Below, piece after piece: positions 32,126 through 43,445 of a stretch of 64,000 bases of DNA. The stretch covers positions 200,073,026-200,137,025 of the forward strand of contig OY821521.1 of NCBI GenBank assembly GCA_963682025.1. The letters are read 5' to 3'. Numbering within the stretch: position 1 is the first letter of the stretch; each line of letters opens with the position of its first letter. Both the position numbers and the translations under genes were made by a program. The notes beneath the pieces were generated by a model. That model worked only from the letters and a program-made list of their open reading frames with translations. It made no database searches and had not been told where the DNA came from. The DNA comes from Cordilura impudica. Its lineage: Eukaryota; Arthropoda; Insecta; Diptera; Scathophagidae.

Positions 32126-33839
32126 TTGCCCAAATATAGATGCAGATTATAATTGGAGGGCGAAATGGATTTTTGGTGTATTGAAAAATCACATCTAGTG
32201 TTTTAATTCTAAAGTGTTAATCAGAATACACATACATTTTAAGGGCACCTGACTTTTTAAATATGTTTCTAAAATATTGCTTAACATTAACAAGTCCTTT
32301 ATATTGTGTTATAGTTTATTACTTAACGTTTTCATTTAATAAAATTATATTTATTTCCTCTCAATTAAAATTGTAATTTATGCAGTTTTTCAATTTACAT
32401 ATTTACAATTTAAAAGGAAACGTTTAAATATACATTAACTATAAATTAAAATGTATGAAAACCTGTCATTATGTTTATGTAGATATTATTATAAATTTAA
32501 ATAAAAATGAGAAGACTAAATAATAATGCTAACAATAACACACCTGTGTTAACATTTAATATACATAAATTCTAAAATAACCATTCGTTTACTCAATACC
32601 AAACCTACAGGTTTATATAAAAAATATACGGAATTTAATGACAGGATAATTATACTAATGGTCTACCATTCAATTTGAAATATAACACTGTGTAAACTAA
32701 TGAATTTTGCTGCTTTTAACAATACTTAGACGACCATATACTATTGAATTTTGGATTGTGAATGGTGCGAGGTATAATTTTCAAACAAATGCATTATTTC
32801 GTTTTCAAAGAACCAAAAAGGGAGAGTCACATTTAGTATTCAGTTTAGAGCCGGTTTGGATTTCCAAGCAACTTTTGTTTAGGGCAGAGCATACACTATG
32901 GTGGTATGATAAGTCAATATGTCGCGACGGTCAATTAATTATTGATTTATGCCTAGAGAACACTTATGGTTGTATACTTAATACTAACTAGTTAATTAAT
33001 ATGTATTTGCAGCAAAACCGGCACAGACGTAGGAATATTTAATGGAAGCATTAATTGATGATATTGAAAAATACAGTCCATAGGGAATGCATTTAATTAT
33101 TGAGCTATGACTTATGTAGTATATTGTATATTGGAACAAACATGGTTATTTGTCATGGCTTCAAAACTTTATTGACAGTGGTTGAATTAATAGCAAAAAC
33201 AACAATTTGGTATTTAATTGACAATAATAATGTATGTTTTTAAGAGTGTTAAATGCCGTTATTACCTTTTTTCCCCCTCGAAATGTAAAATATAATAGAA
33301 TAGAATTTATAAAAAAATCACTAGCAAAAAACGCCAAAGAAAATCGTATGCTCAAAACAAAATAAAATAAAATAATATAATATAAAATAATAAAATAAAA
33401 AAATTTGGAATATCGCTCTAATAATAATTTAACCCTTTCGCAGCTGCTGAGTCACATATGTCTCAGCAAAATCTTTCACAAAAAATCTTAAATAATAAAT
33501 TTCAATCTAGAATAAACATAATATATATAACAAATCATATTTAGAAGTTAAACATGGAAGCCAATCCGAAAGGTTTAACACATAAAACAAGCCACCATAA
33601 AAGAAGCCATCATTTATAAAAAAAAATGCCTCAAAAAAATATCTCTTAAACAAAACAAAAATTCGGCCAAAATAAGAAATTTCTTTAAATTTCTTTAAAA
33701 GATTGGGAGAAATGCGCGAAAGAGATAACCTCTATTTTTAACAATGAAACACTGATGGATTCTATTATTTAAGATTTTTTTTTCATATTATATGGTACAA
33801 GGACTATATTAAGTGGTCCCCGCCAGAGGCTCTCCCCTT
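32126..33839. other. AT-rich stretch with one orphan open frame
   Basis: No transposon terminus seen. The plus frame at 32707-32991 (94 codons) has balanced composition (EFWIVNGARYNFQTNALFRF, DKSICRDGQLIIDLCLE) and is less AT-driven than its surroundings. I do not recognise it, see no splice context I trust, and cannot tell an exon from an old element fragment. Confidence 0.35.
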
Positions 33840-34070
33840 TCCTCAAACACTGAAAAAGGCTCTCTTGCAAATAAGATGGGGACTCATAAGTCTTTCAGAC
33901 ATTTTTCTGAAACATTTATTGGCATTTCCGCATTCGTTTCAATGTTTATTGAGATCTTTAAATATGTTTTTTTTAAACATCAGTAATGTTGCAGAACATT
34001 TTCGTATGTTTATAAGCAAAAACGTATACAATCACTGTCGACCTACACCAGGTGGCTTCTTTTCGATTAC
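33840..34070 (-). repeat. Rep-B copy, minus
   Basis: Blocks AGGCTCTCTTGCAAATAAGA, TTCAGACATTTTTCTGAAAC, TTTATTGAGATCTTTAAATA, ATCAGTAATGTTGCAGAACA, ATAAGCAAAAACGTATACAA. The plus open frame at 33865-34209 runs across this and the next copy and is not a gene. Confidence 0.7.
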
Positions 34071-34134
34071 AGTGACTGATCTAAATGAAATTGTGTCAAA
34101 CAAAACCTCTTACTATATGTATTTATACTTTTTG

Positions 34135-34320
34135 CTTAAGCGAAGTGTAAAACCATTGGTGTTGCTCAACAATGTTTGTTTACGTTTTTGTTGCCAAACA
34201 TATATGTAAAAAAAGTCGTTTAAAAATCCATCTCAAGATTTTTACAAACAAGAAAAGGTTTACAAAAATAGTCAACAAATATTGCAGAAAACGTTCCTAT
34301 TTTTCAAACTCTTTCTTTTA
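34135..34320 (+). repeat. Rep-B copy, head-to-tail junction
   Basis: GCTTAAGCGAAGTGTAAAAC (end of one unit) is followed within a few bases by TTGGTGTTGCTCAACAATGT (start of the next). It continues through CCATCTCAAGATTTTTAC to ATATTGCAGAAAACG. This supports a tandem organisation of Rep-B. Confidence 0.65.
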
Positions 34321-34324
34321 ACTC

Positions 34325-34815
34325 ATACTCTCTGTCTGTATGTCTGTGTGCCAAGGGCCAACCCCATTCCCTCTCATCCAATTGATCTGAAACTTGGCAT
34401 GTAGTCTGGTTGTGACTATGGATTAATTTTGGGGTAGTCACGCACAGTCACGCATAGTCACGCACAGTCACGGAGTGATCTAAATGTCATTTCCCCTCAT
34501 CCGATCGATCTGAAACTTGATCCATACACTTGCTGTGAAAAAAGATTAACTTTGACTTAGTCACGCACAGTCACGCATGGTCACGCATAGTCACGGAGAG
34601 ATTTAAAACCTCACTTCCCCTCATCCGGTCGGTCTGAAACTTTGTCCATAAACTTGGTGTGGCCAAATATTAATTTTAAGATAGTCAAACACGTCACGCA
34701 TAGTCACGCACTGTCACTAAGTGGGTTAAACCCCATTTCCCCTCATCCGATCGATCTGAAACTTTGTCCATAGACTTGTTATGACCAGAGATTAATTTTA
34801 AAATAGTTACGTATA
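34325..34815 (+). repeat. TCACGCA-type repeat (Rep-D), four units
   Basis: After TCTGTCTGTATGTCTGTG come four ~125-bp units. Each is headed by CTCATCCRATYGATCTGAAA-like sequence, carries a CTTGTTGTGACC or CTTGGTGTGGCC block, and ends in clustered AGTCACGCACAGTCACGCA motifs. It is the longer of two copies in the window (see 21530-21800). Confidence 0.75.
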
Positions 34816-35102
34816 AATCCTTTGTTCTTTTGGATTAGATTATTTTTGGCTCTTCATCAATGTTGCCATAATTTGAAATCGAAAAGATGCTAAATTGCAA
34901 ATAAAAAAATGCTAAAACGTGCTGGAGTCAAAATAAAATATTCTATTTTTTTTTTTAATTTCATTACTTTTTGATTGAAAAATTAAGTACTTATTAATTA
35001 ATTCTTTGGTTTTTACATGGAAATATGAATATGTATAAAACATAAGTTTAATGGAACAGTCCTTAAGAATATTGATGGAAACACATTTTCTTACCGAAGA
35101 GC

Positions 35103-37544
35103 TTGGGCCAAATAGGAACCCAGAAATTGGTACCAATGTGTCGCGACAAACTGGAACCAACGTGGAACAGCAGACGGGACACGATGGGGAACAATGAGGA
35201 ACACGATGGGCCTAATGAGGAACAATATCGAGAGGAAAGAAATGATAAATTAACCGAAAATATGGTAATTAAGGCAATACAAAGCTTTGCCCCTTTTAAG
35301 GCAGCAGCCCCAGATGAAGTCTTTCCTGCTCTACTACAAAAAAGCGGGAACTTAATTGGTAGTAGTCTGGCTGTCATATTCTCTGCTTGCCTAAAATTAG
35401 CGTACACCCCCAGGGCATGGCAGGAGGCCAAAGTGCTCTTCATACCAAAACCGGGAAAGCAAATCTACGCGAACCCAAAGGCCTATCGACCGATAAGTCT
35501 TACATCCTTCTTATTGAAAACCTTGGAGCGAATAGTCGATAACATGGTTAAATGTCAAATCCCAAATGAGTTGTTGAAATTCAAACAGCACGCTTATTTA
35601 AAGGGACGCTCAGTGGAAACTGCGCTTCATGAAGTAGTTCACCACATCGAAAGATCTTTTGATCTCAAAATCTTCACCCTAGCTATACTCATTGATATAG
35701 AAGAAGCTTTTAACAATGTATCAACCAATACGCTACTCCAATCCCTAGAAAGATTCGACATTGACCGGGATATTAAGGCCTGGATCAGTCACATGCTAAG
35801 GAATACATGGATAAGTTGCGAGGTTGGTGGCATTAAAATAAGAAACAAGGTTTGTTGTGGGACACCTCAAGGGGGGATTTTATCCCCCCTTCTCTAGGTG
35901 ACCACTATAAACAGTCTGCTAAGGATTCTAGTCAATAAGGGTTTCCAACCTGTCTGCTACGCAGACGACGTAGCGATACTGTTAAGGGGGAAAGATCCTA
36001 GAGATTTATGTAGGAGGGAATCGACTGCACTCGAAATAGCATATGACTGGGCATAACCGAGGGGTTTGAATGTGAACCCAGAGAAAACTGAAATATGCCT
36101 CTTTACAAGGAAGACGAAAATAATCGACTTTGATGAACCTCGCTTCCAGGGCAAAACGATTAGAATCACACAGACGGTGAAATACCTTGGGGTGATTCTC
36201 GATAAAAAACTTACTTATAAAAACCACATCGAGAGCAGGGTCGCGAAGGCTCATCGTGTATGGGCCATCTGCAGATGGGCTATAAGCTCAAAATGGGGTT
36301 TAAACCCGAGGATGACATATTGGCTGTACACAAGCGTCGTTAGACCTATTCTAACCTACGCATCCATAGTCTATGGACATCAATGAACAGGAAATGTTAC
36401 ATTAAACCACTCCAAAAGATACAGCGTCGCTGTTGCATAGGAATCAGTGGTGCAATAAGGACTACATCTACGAGGGCTTTAGAGAATATTCTATCTGTAC
36501 ACCCAATCGAGATTAGAATTAAATATAAGGCAGCTCTGGCGATGTTACGACTAAGGGTAACAGGGGAATATATCACCGACCACATGACCATACACCAGAC
36601 TATTTTAGACCAAATTTCGGGACTCAACACAGTGAATATTAGCTGTGATAGAATCGCGGAAGTGTCAACAGGTATACCCTGCAGTATACGGATACCAGAC
36701 AGGGAAAGTTGGATGAACGGGAATATTCTACAGAGCCTTCCAGGGTCACATTAGTATACGGACGCCTCTAGTCTGCATAGTAAGACTGGGATAGGTTTCT
36801 ACGATGAGGACCGTTCCACAGGGATATACCTCCGGTGCGACAAAGGAATGTATTAGGTATATTAACGCACGGAATTCCCCAAGTCCCGGAGACGTGAAAA
36901 TATTTACGGACAGTCTAGCGGCTATCAGAGCGATATCCGCAGACAAAACTAGATCAAGGACTATCCTCGAGTGTAAGGAGCAGTTTTCAAACTTCTCCAG
37001 AAGAGGCAGACTTGAAATCGTTTGGATCCCAGGACACAGTGGTATAATGGGAAATGAGATTGCTGACAAACTGGCCAGGAAGGACTCTTTCCTGGAAAGA
37101 GTAAATTTGGAAAACCCAATACCTTTCAAGTCTCTCAAATTGGAACTGGCAGACTGGGCGACCAATTCACATGTATCAATTTGGGAAGAGAATGACATGG
37201 GTAAGGTTACAAAGATATTATGGGGTTCTCCCAACGCTACAAGATCAAGGGAGATCCTGAATCTGAATAGGGTAGAACTTAGTAGGGTAATTGGCATCCT
37301 CACTGGACACTCTGAGCTGAGGGCTCACCTATACCGTATAGGACGGGCGGAATCAGCCGTTTGTAGAGCTTGTGGAGAGGATGACGGAACCCCAGAACAC
37401 TACCTCTGTTACTGTCCTGCATTTGCGAGAACAAGGGTCAGATATCTATCCAACGACATCTTACCAGACCTGACGGGTCTAAGGGGGATAAGCTGGAAAA
37501 TACTCAAGAAATTTGCTGATGAAACCGAATTTCTAAGTAAGTAA
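35103..37544 (+). pseudogene. LINE pol: reverse transcriptase-RNase H, broken
   Basis: Piece 1 (35103-35897) has the N-terminal RT blocks: APDEVFPALL, AYRPISLTSFLLKTLERIVD, QHAYLKGRSVETALHEV, LIDIEEAFNNVS (motif A) and GTPQGGILSPLL (motif B). An in-frame TAG at 35895 precedes YADDVAILL (catalytic YADD, 35958-35969). An in-frame TAA lies at 36054, and the thumb motif LGVILDKKLTYKNHI follows. A frameshift near 36375 leads to piece 36383-36754. YTDASS starts RNase H after a stop at 36752. The last piece (36804-37544) has IFTDSLAAI, WIPGHSGIMGNEIADKLARK and a C-terminal C-x2-C-x8-H-x4-C motif (CRACGEDDGTPEHYLCYC). A deletion removed part of RNase H near 36840. Motif A shows GAFD changed to EAFN. 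All active-site aspartates of RT are still visible. Confidence 0.93.
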
Positions 37545-37650
37545 GAGGGGTAAATAGAGATGTAGAGCGCACAACAAGCCGACCTACTGGCTTAGGTGTA
37601 TATCCAGACATAACGGATATGAGTTATGTGTATAGATAGCTCCTCTTATC

Positions 37651-37673
37651 AACCTAACCTAACCTAACCTAAA
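37651..37673 (+). repeat. (CCTAA)n LINE tail
   Basis: AACCTAACCTAACCTAACCT plus AAA: four units of a 5-bp repeat ending the LINE in place of poly(A). The complement is TTAGG, the ancestral arthropod telomere unit, which flies are known to have lost. Confidence 0.85.
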
Positions 37674-37802
37674 CATAAGTTTCGATTTATATTTTTAAAA
37701 TTTTAAATAAAATTGTTTTGAGTTTTTTTAATTTTAAAATAAATATTTTTAATTTTTGGGAGAATTTTGTTTTTAATTTCAAATACAACAGAATTTACAT
37801 TA

Positions 37803-38335
37803 TCAAATGATACGAGTATATTCCAATAATTGGTTTATGGAAACTAATATTTCTGTGATGTCTTCATCTTCAAGTTCGTCTTGGCTCTGATATTTTTCTG
37901 ACGATCGACTTTCAACGACATCGCTCGCTATAAAGTAAGTGTAACAGCACCCATTTTTTAATTTCAAACCTTCTTTTATACGTATAATAGAACATAACAA
38001 CTCGGACTTTATTCTGTTGCAAAGTTTGCTTTTAGCTAAAGACATTAAATAAAATGAACGTTCAATTCCGGCTTTTGAGAAAGACAAAACTAATGAAGGC
38101 AATACAAATATGGATAATTCTTTAAATGGACTTTCGCCAATAGAATTTTTGTTAACTTCAATCCATAAAGAAGTTGTATTCAGTGCTGTATCCCAATATT
38201 GTTCTGTGATATAACTCAATTGGATTTGAATTTTTTCTATTTCAGATGATCTAAATTTAAAATCTTCTAATATATTGGTTATCAGTTTTTTACCCGGTTT
38301 AATGTGTTTTGCATTGAAAATTTTGTTTTTTTTTT
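37803..38335 (-). pseudogene. hAT transposase C-terminal remnant
   Basis: The minus-strand frame is open from about 38335 to a TGA at 37803-37805, with no ATG at its upstream end. It reads KHIKPGKKLITNILEDFKFR, then ITEQYWDTALNTTSLWIEVN. A hAT-dimerisation-like block follows: LPSLVLSFSKAGIERSFYLM, SLAKSKLCNRIKSELLCSII, RIKEGLK. The pattern of a hydrophobic strand, A-x-[IV]-E-R-x-F, then K-x-x-x-R-[IM]-x-x-E is typical of the C-terminal dimerisation domain of hAT transposases and hAT-derived BED-finger proteins. An acidic tail (QDELEDEDITEILVSINQLL) ends it. The N-terminal DNA-binding and catalytic parts are absent upstream. It could be a transposon remnant or an exon of a domesticated hAT gene; I favour a remnant. 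Confidence 0.6.
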
Positions 38336-38587
38336 AATTCAATTATATTTTTTGGTAATCAACTTTTTAATTCATTAAAAACTGTTGTTGCTGTTTACAT
38401 TCTTCTATTTCAAAATGTTTTGTTATATTTCTTGAAAGAAACGAGCAGAGTGGTAAGAAGGGTAGTACACAAATTTCTCGTATTACACTTTGAGAAATTT
38501 AAATATATCAATACCATTAAAATTAAAATTATATATTCAAAAATAATGAAAAAAAATCAAAAAAAAAATGTTAAAAGCAACTTTTTT

Positions 38588-38830
38588 TTATACCCTATAC
38601 CACTATGTGGTTTGGGTATAATGACTTTCTGCTGCTGTTTGTAACAACCAAAAATATTTGACCTACACCCATCTTTAATTATACCGATCGAATCAGAATC
38701 ACTATCTGATTCGATTTAACGATGTCCGTCCGTCCGTCCGTCCGTCTGTGTGTCCATGTAAACCTTGTAATCAAACTGCAGGTCGCAAATATGAATATAT
38801 TTTGATGAAATTTGGTATTTAATTTTTTAT
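38588..38830 (-). repeat. Rep-A copy D, hairpin end only
   Basis: Has the intact terminal hairpin (ATACCCTATACCACTATG then TGGTTTGGGTAT) and GTTTGTAACAACC, then (CCGT)n near 38725 and GATGAAATTTGGTATTT. It stops there; the rest of the body and the palindrome are missing. Confidence 0.8.
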
Positions 38831-40284
38831 CGTATTTAAAATTTTATCTTTTATTTAATCTTTTACGTTAGCATCTAGCATCTTTTCATAAATTTTGAAT
38901 GCTAATCGACAAAAAAAAGTTGCTAAATCTAGCAACTAAAATGCTAAAATGGCAACACTGCTCTTCATATACATATGTTGCTAGAGAGTTCTCAACAGTT
39001 ATCTTAAATATGATACATGTTTATCCTTATTTACAGTTCAAAGATATTAACTCTCTTAATTACAAATCTCTGGAATCGTTACATAGAGCAAATTATAACT
39101 TAGTTTTAATACTTGTTAAAATATTTTAATCTGTTACTAAGGATATATAGATAAAATTGAGATAATATTTTATAAAATAAAGTTACTGCTATAGCTGTGA
39201 CATTGAAGGCATTATGGCATTTTGTCTTTAAAATCTACAAACGTGTTGGCAACTAAATTGCCCTCTACTTACAAGTAGGTAATATATCATCATGTCTAAC
39301 GGTTTCAAGTCCTTGAAAACTTCAAACCGTTATGTTATTAAGTATCATAATAAAATATCTTAACGATTTTGTGTGACAGATTAGTTGTTTCCAGTTATGA
39401 AAATCTAAAATTTTTACCAGCAATCATTTTTTTAAATTTGTTTGTGTAAAAAACTATGAAATTTCTTCAACTCAAGTAGGGTTTTTTCTGGTATTTTTTT
39501 TTTTTTTTTTTTTTTGTAACGGTATTTTTTATACTCCTGAGACTTATGTTTTCATATCTTGTTTGTTTTCTTTCAACGCCTTTGTTTGCTCGCTTGGAAT
39601 GTTACCTTGTAGTGGAGAGTCGTTTTGTTTGTTGTTCTTTGTATATTTTTGTAGCCATTGTGTAGATTATTTTGCCATTCATTCAAAAAGAATTGAAAGT
39701 GTAAAGAGCGAATAAGGACATATAAACCAATTCATGGACTTTTAAAATTTATCAATTATCAAAAATATAAAATTAAGTGCTTTTCTATAAAGGAACTTTT
39801 AAAATGAAAAGTTAGAATTTGCTAGATTTGCCAACAATGTTTTAGGTTAAACTAATTGTTGCGGCGATTTTACTAAAATGTTTTTGTTTTTATTATGATT
39901 GTTAAGAAGGAAAACAATTTATTCTTAATATCCCGATATCCAAGCCTTAGTATTTCGGAAAAATCATCTGTTCTAATGTTTTCCAAAATAATTTGGATTT
40001 TATGACCTTTCATAAGATTTACCTTCAATTGTGTATATATTTTTTTCTTTTTCATTTTGTATTTGAACACGTTTTTAACACAATTTTATTTTATTATCAT
40101 TTGTGTTTATGTAGCAGACATATTGGCGTTGGTGGCATTTCTTAGACAAACAAACATTTATATAATTAACCCTAAGACTGTTTATATTAAAACTTAACTT
40201 AGAAAAGGAATAAATAACAAAGAGATATAAACTTATTCAATTTGTTTTGGGTTGATTTTTAGAATAACTGCATTTTCAACTTAT
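38831..40284. other. AT-rich stretch, nothing recognised
   Basis: No element boundary or gene. A T-run of about 25 lies near 39490-39515. The open frames at 38899-39129 and 39873-40070 lack recognisable domains. Confidence 0.45.
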
Positions 40285-40510
40285 GATTCTTAATAATGTT
40301 TGTATACGTTTTTCTACACATACATAGGAAAACGGGCTGTAACATGTTCGATGTTGAAAATACATGTGTCAAGATCTCTCTAAACAAAAAAATGTATGCA
40401 TAAAGAATGAGTGAAAAATATCTGATACATTTCTAAATTTCCATTTGTGTTGCAAAAGAACTCTTAACAGAACTTAACAGTTCTTAGATACCATTTGCTT
40501 TGATGCTACA
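40285..40510 (+). repeat. Rep-B copy
   Basis: AATAATGTTTGTATACGTTT, CACATACATAGGAAAACGGG, CTGTAACATGTTCGATGTTG, GTCAAGATCTCTCTAAACAA, CTGATACATTTCTAAATTTC and TGTTGCAAAAGAACTCTTAA appear in order. Confidence 0.7.
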
Positions 40511-40609
40511 GAATAAGAATATTAATTGCAAATAATTATAAACATAAAGTGTGCATAAGAGAGATTTTAACCAGAATACTTTTCTTTTTGTAGGTTACTG
40601 GAAGCAATC

Positions 40610-40735
40610 CATCGTCAACTTGCGCTAATCAACAATGTTTGTATACGTTTCTATTCCAAACATCATGTTTGATGCTAAAATTATATATCCAAAATCTCTC
40701 TAACCAAGAAATCGTATAAAAAAGAAGGTGATCTT
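40610..40735 (+). repeat. Rep-B copy, partial
   Basis: ATCAACAATGTTTGTATACG, CATCATGTTTGATGCTAAAA and CCAAAATCTCTCTAACCAAG. It is the second copy within 350 bp in the same orientation. Confidence 0.6.
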
Positions 40736-41227
40736 AATTTTAAGCTGTGTTATTTATAAAAAAAATATATATAGATTTTTAAATTTTATGTTCAATCTAA
40801 TTTTTGTTTTATGTTGTGTGTAAATTTAAACTTAATGTAATAAGAAAATATCAGGAGCCAAATCACCGCATTTGATATCGAGTAATATCAATCGAAATTT
40901 TAAATTTTGGTTTATTTAGAGAAGACGGACAAACATCAGCCCTCGTTTCACTTTAACTCTTAACTTCGGGCCATAATTCATTAACTGTGTCATAGTAAAA
41001 TTATTTTTAGTATTTTATTTTAAAAATAATTTCGATCGAAAAATTTCGATAGCGAATGTGGTGATTTGGCCCCATGTTATTACGTCCCTTAAAAAAGTCA
41101 ACAAAAAATTGACAAAACGTTGGCAATTATATAATAGGAGAAAGCCTCTTTTATTTCCATTATAAATATATAGGCCTTACTAGCTTATTTTAAATATAAT
41201 ATATTACCTCATAAAACATATAAAGAT

Positions 41228-41384
41228 TTTTGAAGAATGTGGAAGAATGTTGCAGAAAGATAACTGATACATTTCTCACTTTGCAAGTATGCGGCAAGAA
41301 AGCTTCTTGGGATATTCAACAATATTTTCATTCATTTTTGCTGCAAAACGTAGACGGAACAATGGGCTGTCACATGACTAATAT
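41228..41384 (+). repeat. Rep-B piece fused to LINE fragment
   Basis: GAATGTTGCAGAAAGATAAC, TGATACATTTCTCACTTTGC and GGCAAGAAAGCTTCTTGG, then the start of a further unit (ATATTCAACAATATTTTC, GGAACAATGGGCTGTCACAT). It joins the LINE near 41385, so the plus open frame at 41230-41550 is a chimera. Confidence 0.6.
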
Positions 41385-42245
41385 ATGCAAAATGATTTTG
41401 ATAAGTAAACGGTCTAAACAACCACCCATGGTTCCTAATATTACAATTAACGGTCAAATGATTCCTATTGTTTCTTCTGCCAAAAATCTAGGTATTATCT
41501 TTAACAGCTCTCTATTGTGGTCAAATCATATAAATAATGTGGTTGGGTAAACTTACGTTAAACTGAGATCTCTTTGGTCAACACAATATTTCACAACTTT
41601 GAAAGTAAGAATTCTGCTAGCCAAAACGTATATTATTCCTGGGCTTTTTTACGGCTGTAAAATGTTTGCTAATTTCGACTCCTCGAGCAAACGTCGACTC
41701 AATGTGGCATATAATAAGTTTAATGGTTTAAGAAGATATTATCATATAACTCCCTTCTCTGTAAGGCTATTTGGTGTGTCTTTTGATAATCTTTTAAAAA
41801 TTAGAGTTCTAATTTTTATGCACAAAATTATTTACTCAAATTGCAATTTGCTAGATCTGATATTATTTTATTTTATCTATATATTAATACGTGAACTTAT
41901 ATTTTAAGTTCTCTTTTTTTTTAATTAATCAACACTCAGGGGATGCCCCTACAGATGCAGTGCATTGTGTTGATCTCAGCAAAATAGGTTAAGGCGGAAT
42001 GAGGGAGTAGCGTGTTCATTTTTTTTTTGCAGCGACAGACCAAAGCCTCTGGTGGGAATCGAACCCACGACCCCTCGCATGATAGGCGAGCACGCTACCT
42101 ACTCACCTACCATTTTAAGCAATATGCGGGCATGGAAGAGTGTGAAAATTGGCACAGTTATAGTTCATATGGGGGAGAATCTGAAAATGACAAAATTTAT
42201 GTTTCATCTATCTTAAAAATATATTATATTAAATAAAATAAAATA
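41385..42245 (+). pseudogene. LINE reverse transcriptase C-terminal fragment, split by SINE
   Basis: Frames read NICKMILISKRSKQPPMVPN, then NLGIIFNSSLLWSNHINNVV (the thumb-domain pattern LG-hhh-D-x-x-L-x-h-x-x-H-I). After a stop come KVRILLAKTYIIPGLFYGCK, AYNKFNGLRRYYHI and SVRLFGVSFDNLLKIRVLIF. This order is typical of the region just after the reverse transcriptase in Jockey-like LINEs. The 5' part is missing. At 41909 a SINE is inserted, and LINE-like 3' sequence (GCGGGCATGGAAGAGTGTGA) continues to an ATTAAATAAAATAAAATA tail near 42240. Confidence 0.75.
41909..42111 (-). mobile_element. tRNA-derived SINE, copy 2, with target duplication
   Basis: Same structure as copy 1: A box complement at 42098-42109, perfect B box complement at 42055-42065, A-rich linker (T-run near 42020-42028), the same unrelated body (GATCAACACAATGCACTGCA) and terminal poly(A). 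An identical 8-bp ATTTTAAG stands at 41901-41908 and 42112-42119, a credible target-site duplication. The plus frame at 42012-42236 is an artefact of the tRNA-like head. Confidence 0.92.
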
Positions 42246-42586
42246 TTTATTATAATTCGTTGCACATTGTTAATGCGAAAGATTTAAATTATATATCAAA
42301 CGCTCTGTGTTGAATTATGAATTGCTAAAATTGATTAACATACCTTTAGGCTCATTTAAATATTCATAAATTTTATATATAGATTAAAAAACATTGGAAG
42401 ACAAAAATTGAATGAAAAAAATCATGTGAGTCCGATCACAGCGGAGATGTGTAAACATCTAATAATTAAAGATTTTTTATGGCACTTTTTTAAAATCAAA
42501 CAGAAAGCGCATCTATGTATCACTTATAGCAGTTAACTGCAGGGGCTCTGCTAATATAAAAATATTTATTATTATTTAATATTTCA

Positions 42587-43445
42587 ACCGGTTAATTTTT
42601 AATTTTTCGTTTTATATTTTACACTTTTTATTCTTCATATTTTATTTTTTATTTTTCATTTTTTATTTTTCATCTTTTACTTTTTATTATTAATTTTTTT
42701 TTTATTTTTCATTTTTTAATTTTCGTGTTTCGTTTTTAATTTTTAATTTTTCATTTTTTATTTTTCATTTTTCATTTTTCATTTATTTTTTATTTGACAT
42801 GTTTTAATTTTCATTTTTCGTTATTTATTTTTAATTTTTTATTCTTTACTTTTTATTTTTCATTTTTCATTTTCAATTTTTTATTTTTAATTTTTAATTT
42901 TTAATTTTTAATTTTTAATTTTTAATTTTTAATTTTTAATTTTTAATTTTTAATTTTTAATTTTTAATTTTTAATTTTTAATTTTTAATTTTTAATTTTT
43001 AATTTTTAATTTTTAATTTTTAATTTTTAATTTTTAATTTTTAATTTTTAATTTTTAATTTTTAATTTTTAATTTTTAATTTTTAATTTTTAATTTTTAA
43101 TTTTTAATTTTTAATTTTTAATTTTTAATTTTTAATTTTTAATTTTTAATTTTTAATTTTTAATTTTTAATTTTTAATTTTTAATTTTTAATTTTTAATT
43201 TTTAATTTTTAATTTTTAATTTTTAATTTTTAATTTTTAATTTTTAATTTTTAATTTTTAATTTTTAATTTTTAATTTTTAATTAAAATTTAATTAATTT
43301 TTAATTTTTTATTTTTAATTTTAAATTTTTAATTTTTAATTTTCAATTTTTAATTTTTAATTTTTAATTTTTTATTTTTAATTTTTTATTTATAATTTTT
43401 TATTTTTCATTTTTCATTTTCCATTTTTTTATTTTTATTTTTCAT
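42587..43445. repeat. (ATTTTTA)n tract with decayed flanks
   Basis: About 42890-43283 is an almost perfect 7-bp tandem repeat (ATTTTTA), roughly 56 units. On both sides (42587-42890 and 43284-43445) are looser ATTTTTCATTTTTTATTTTT-like variants, as expected of an expanding core with older, mutated edges. Confidence 0.93.

Larger units (their letters stand above)
35103..37673 (+). mobile_element. LINE with reverse transcriptase, RNase H and (CCTAA)n tail
   Basis: A 5'-truncated non-LTR retrotransposon. The endonuclease region is missing; the reverse transcriptase, RNase H and C-terminal zinc-like motif follow in order. It ends with four AACCT repeats at 37651-37673. RT plus RNase H is known from LOA, I and related clades of flies; LOA is my best guess. 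The left boundary is approximate because no target duplication was found. Confidence 0.88.

Noticed and set aside
33865..34209. 114-codon open frame as a gene
   Set aside because: It runs across two Rep-B copies in opposite orientations and has no coherent composition.
37651..37673. Internal telomere sequence
   Set aside because: Only four CCTAA units, placed exactly at the end of a LINE; better explained as the element tail.
41230..41550. Single 106-codon protein
   Set aside because: The first half is Rep-B sequence and only the second half is LINE reverse transcriptase, so the frame is a chance fusion.
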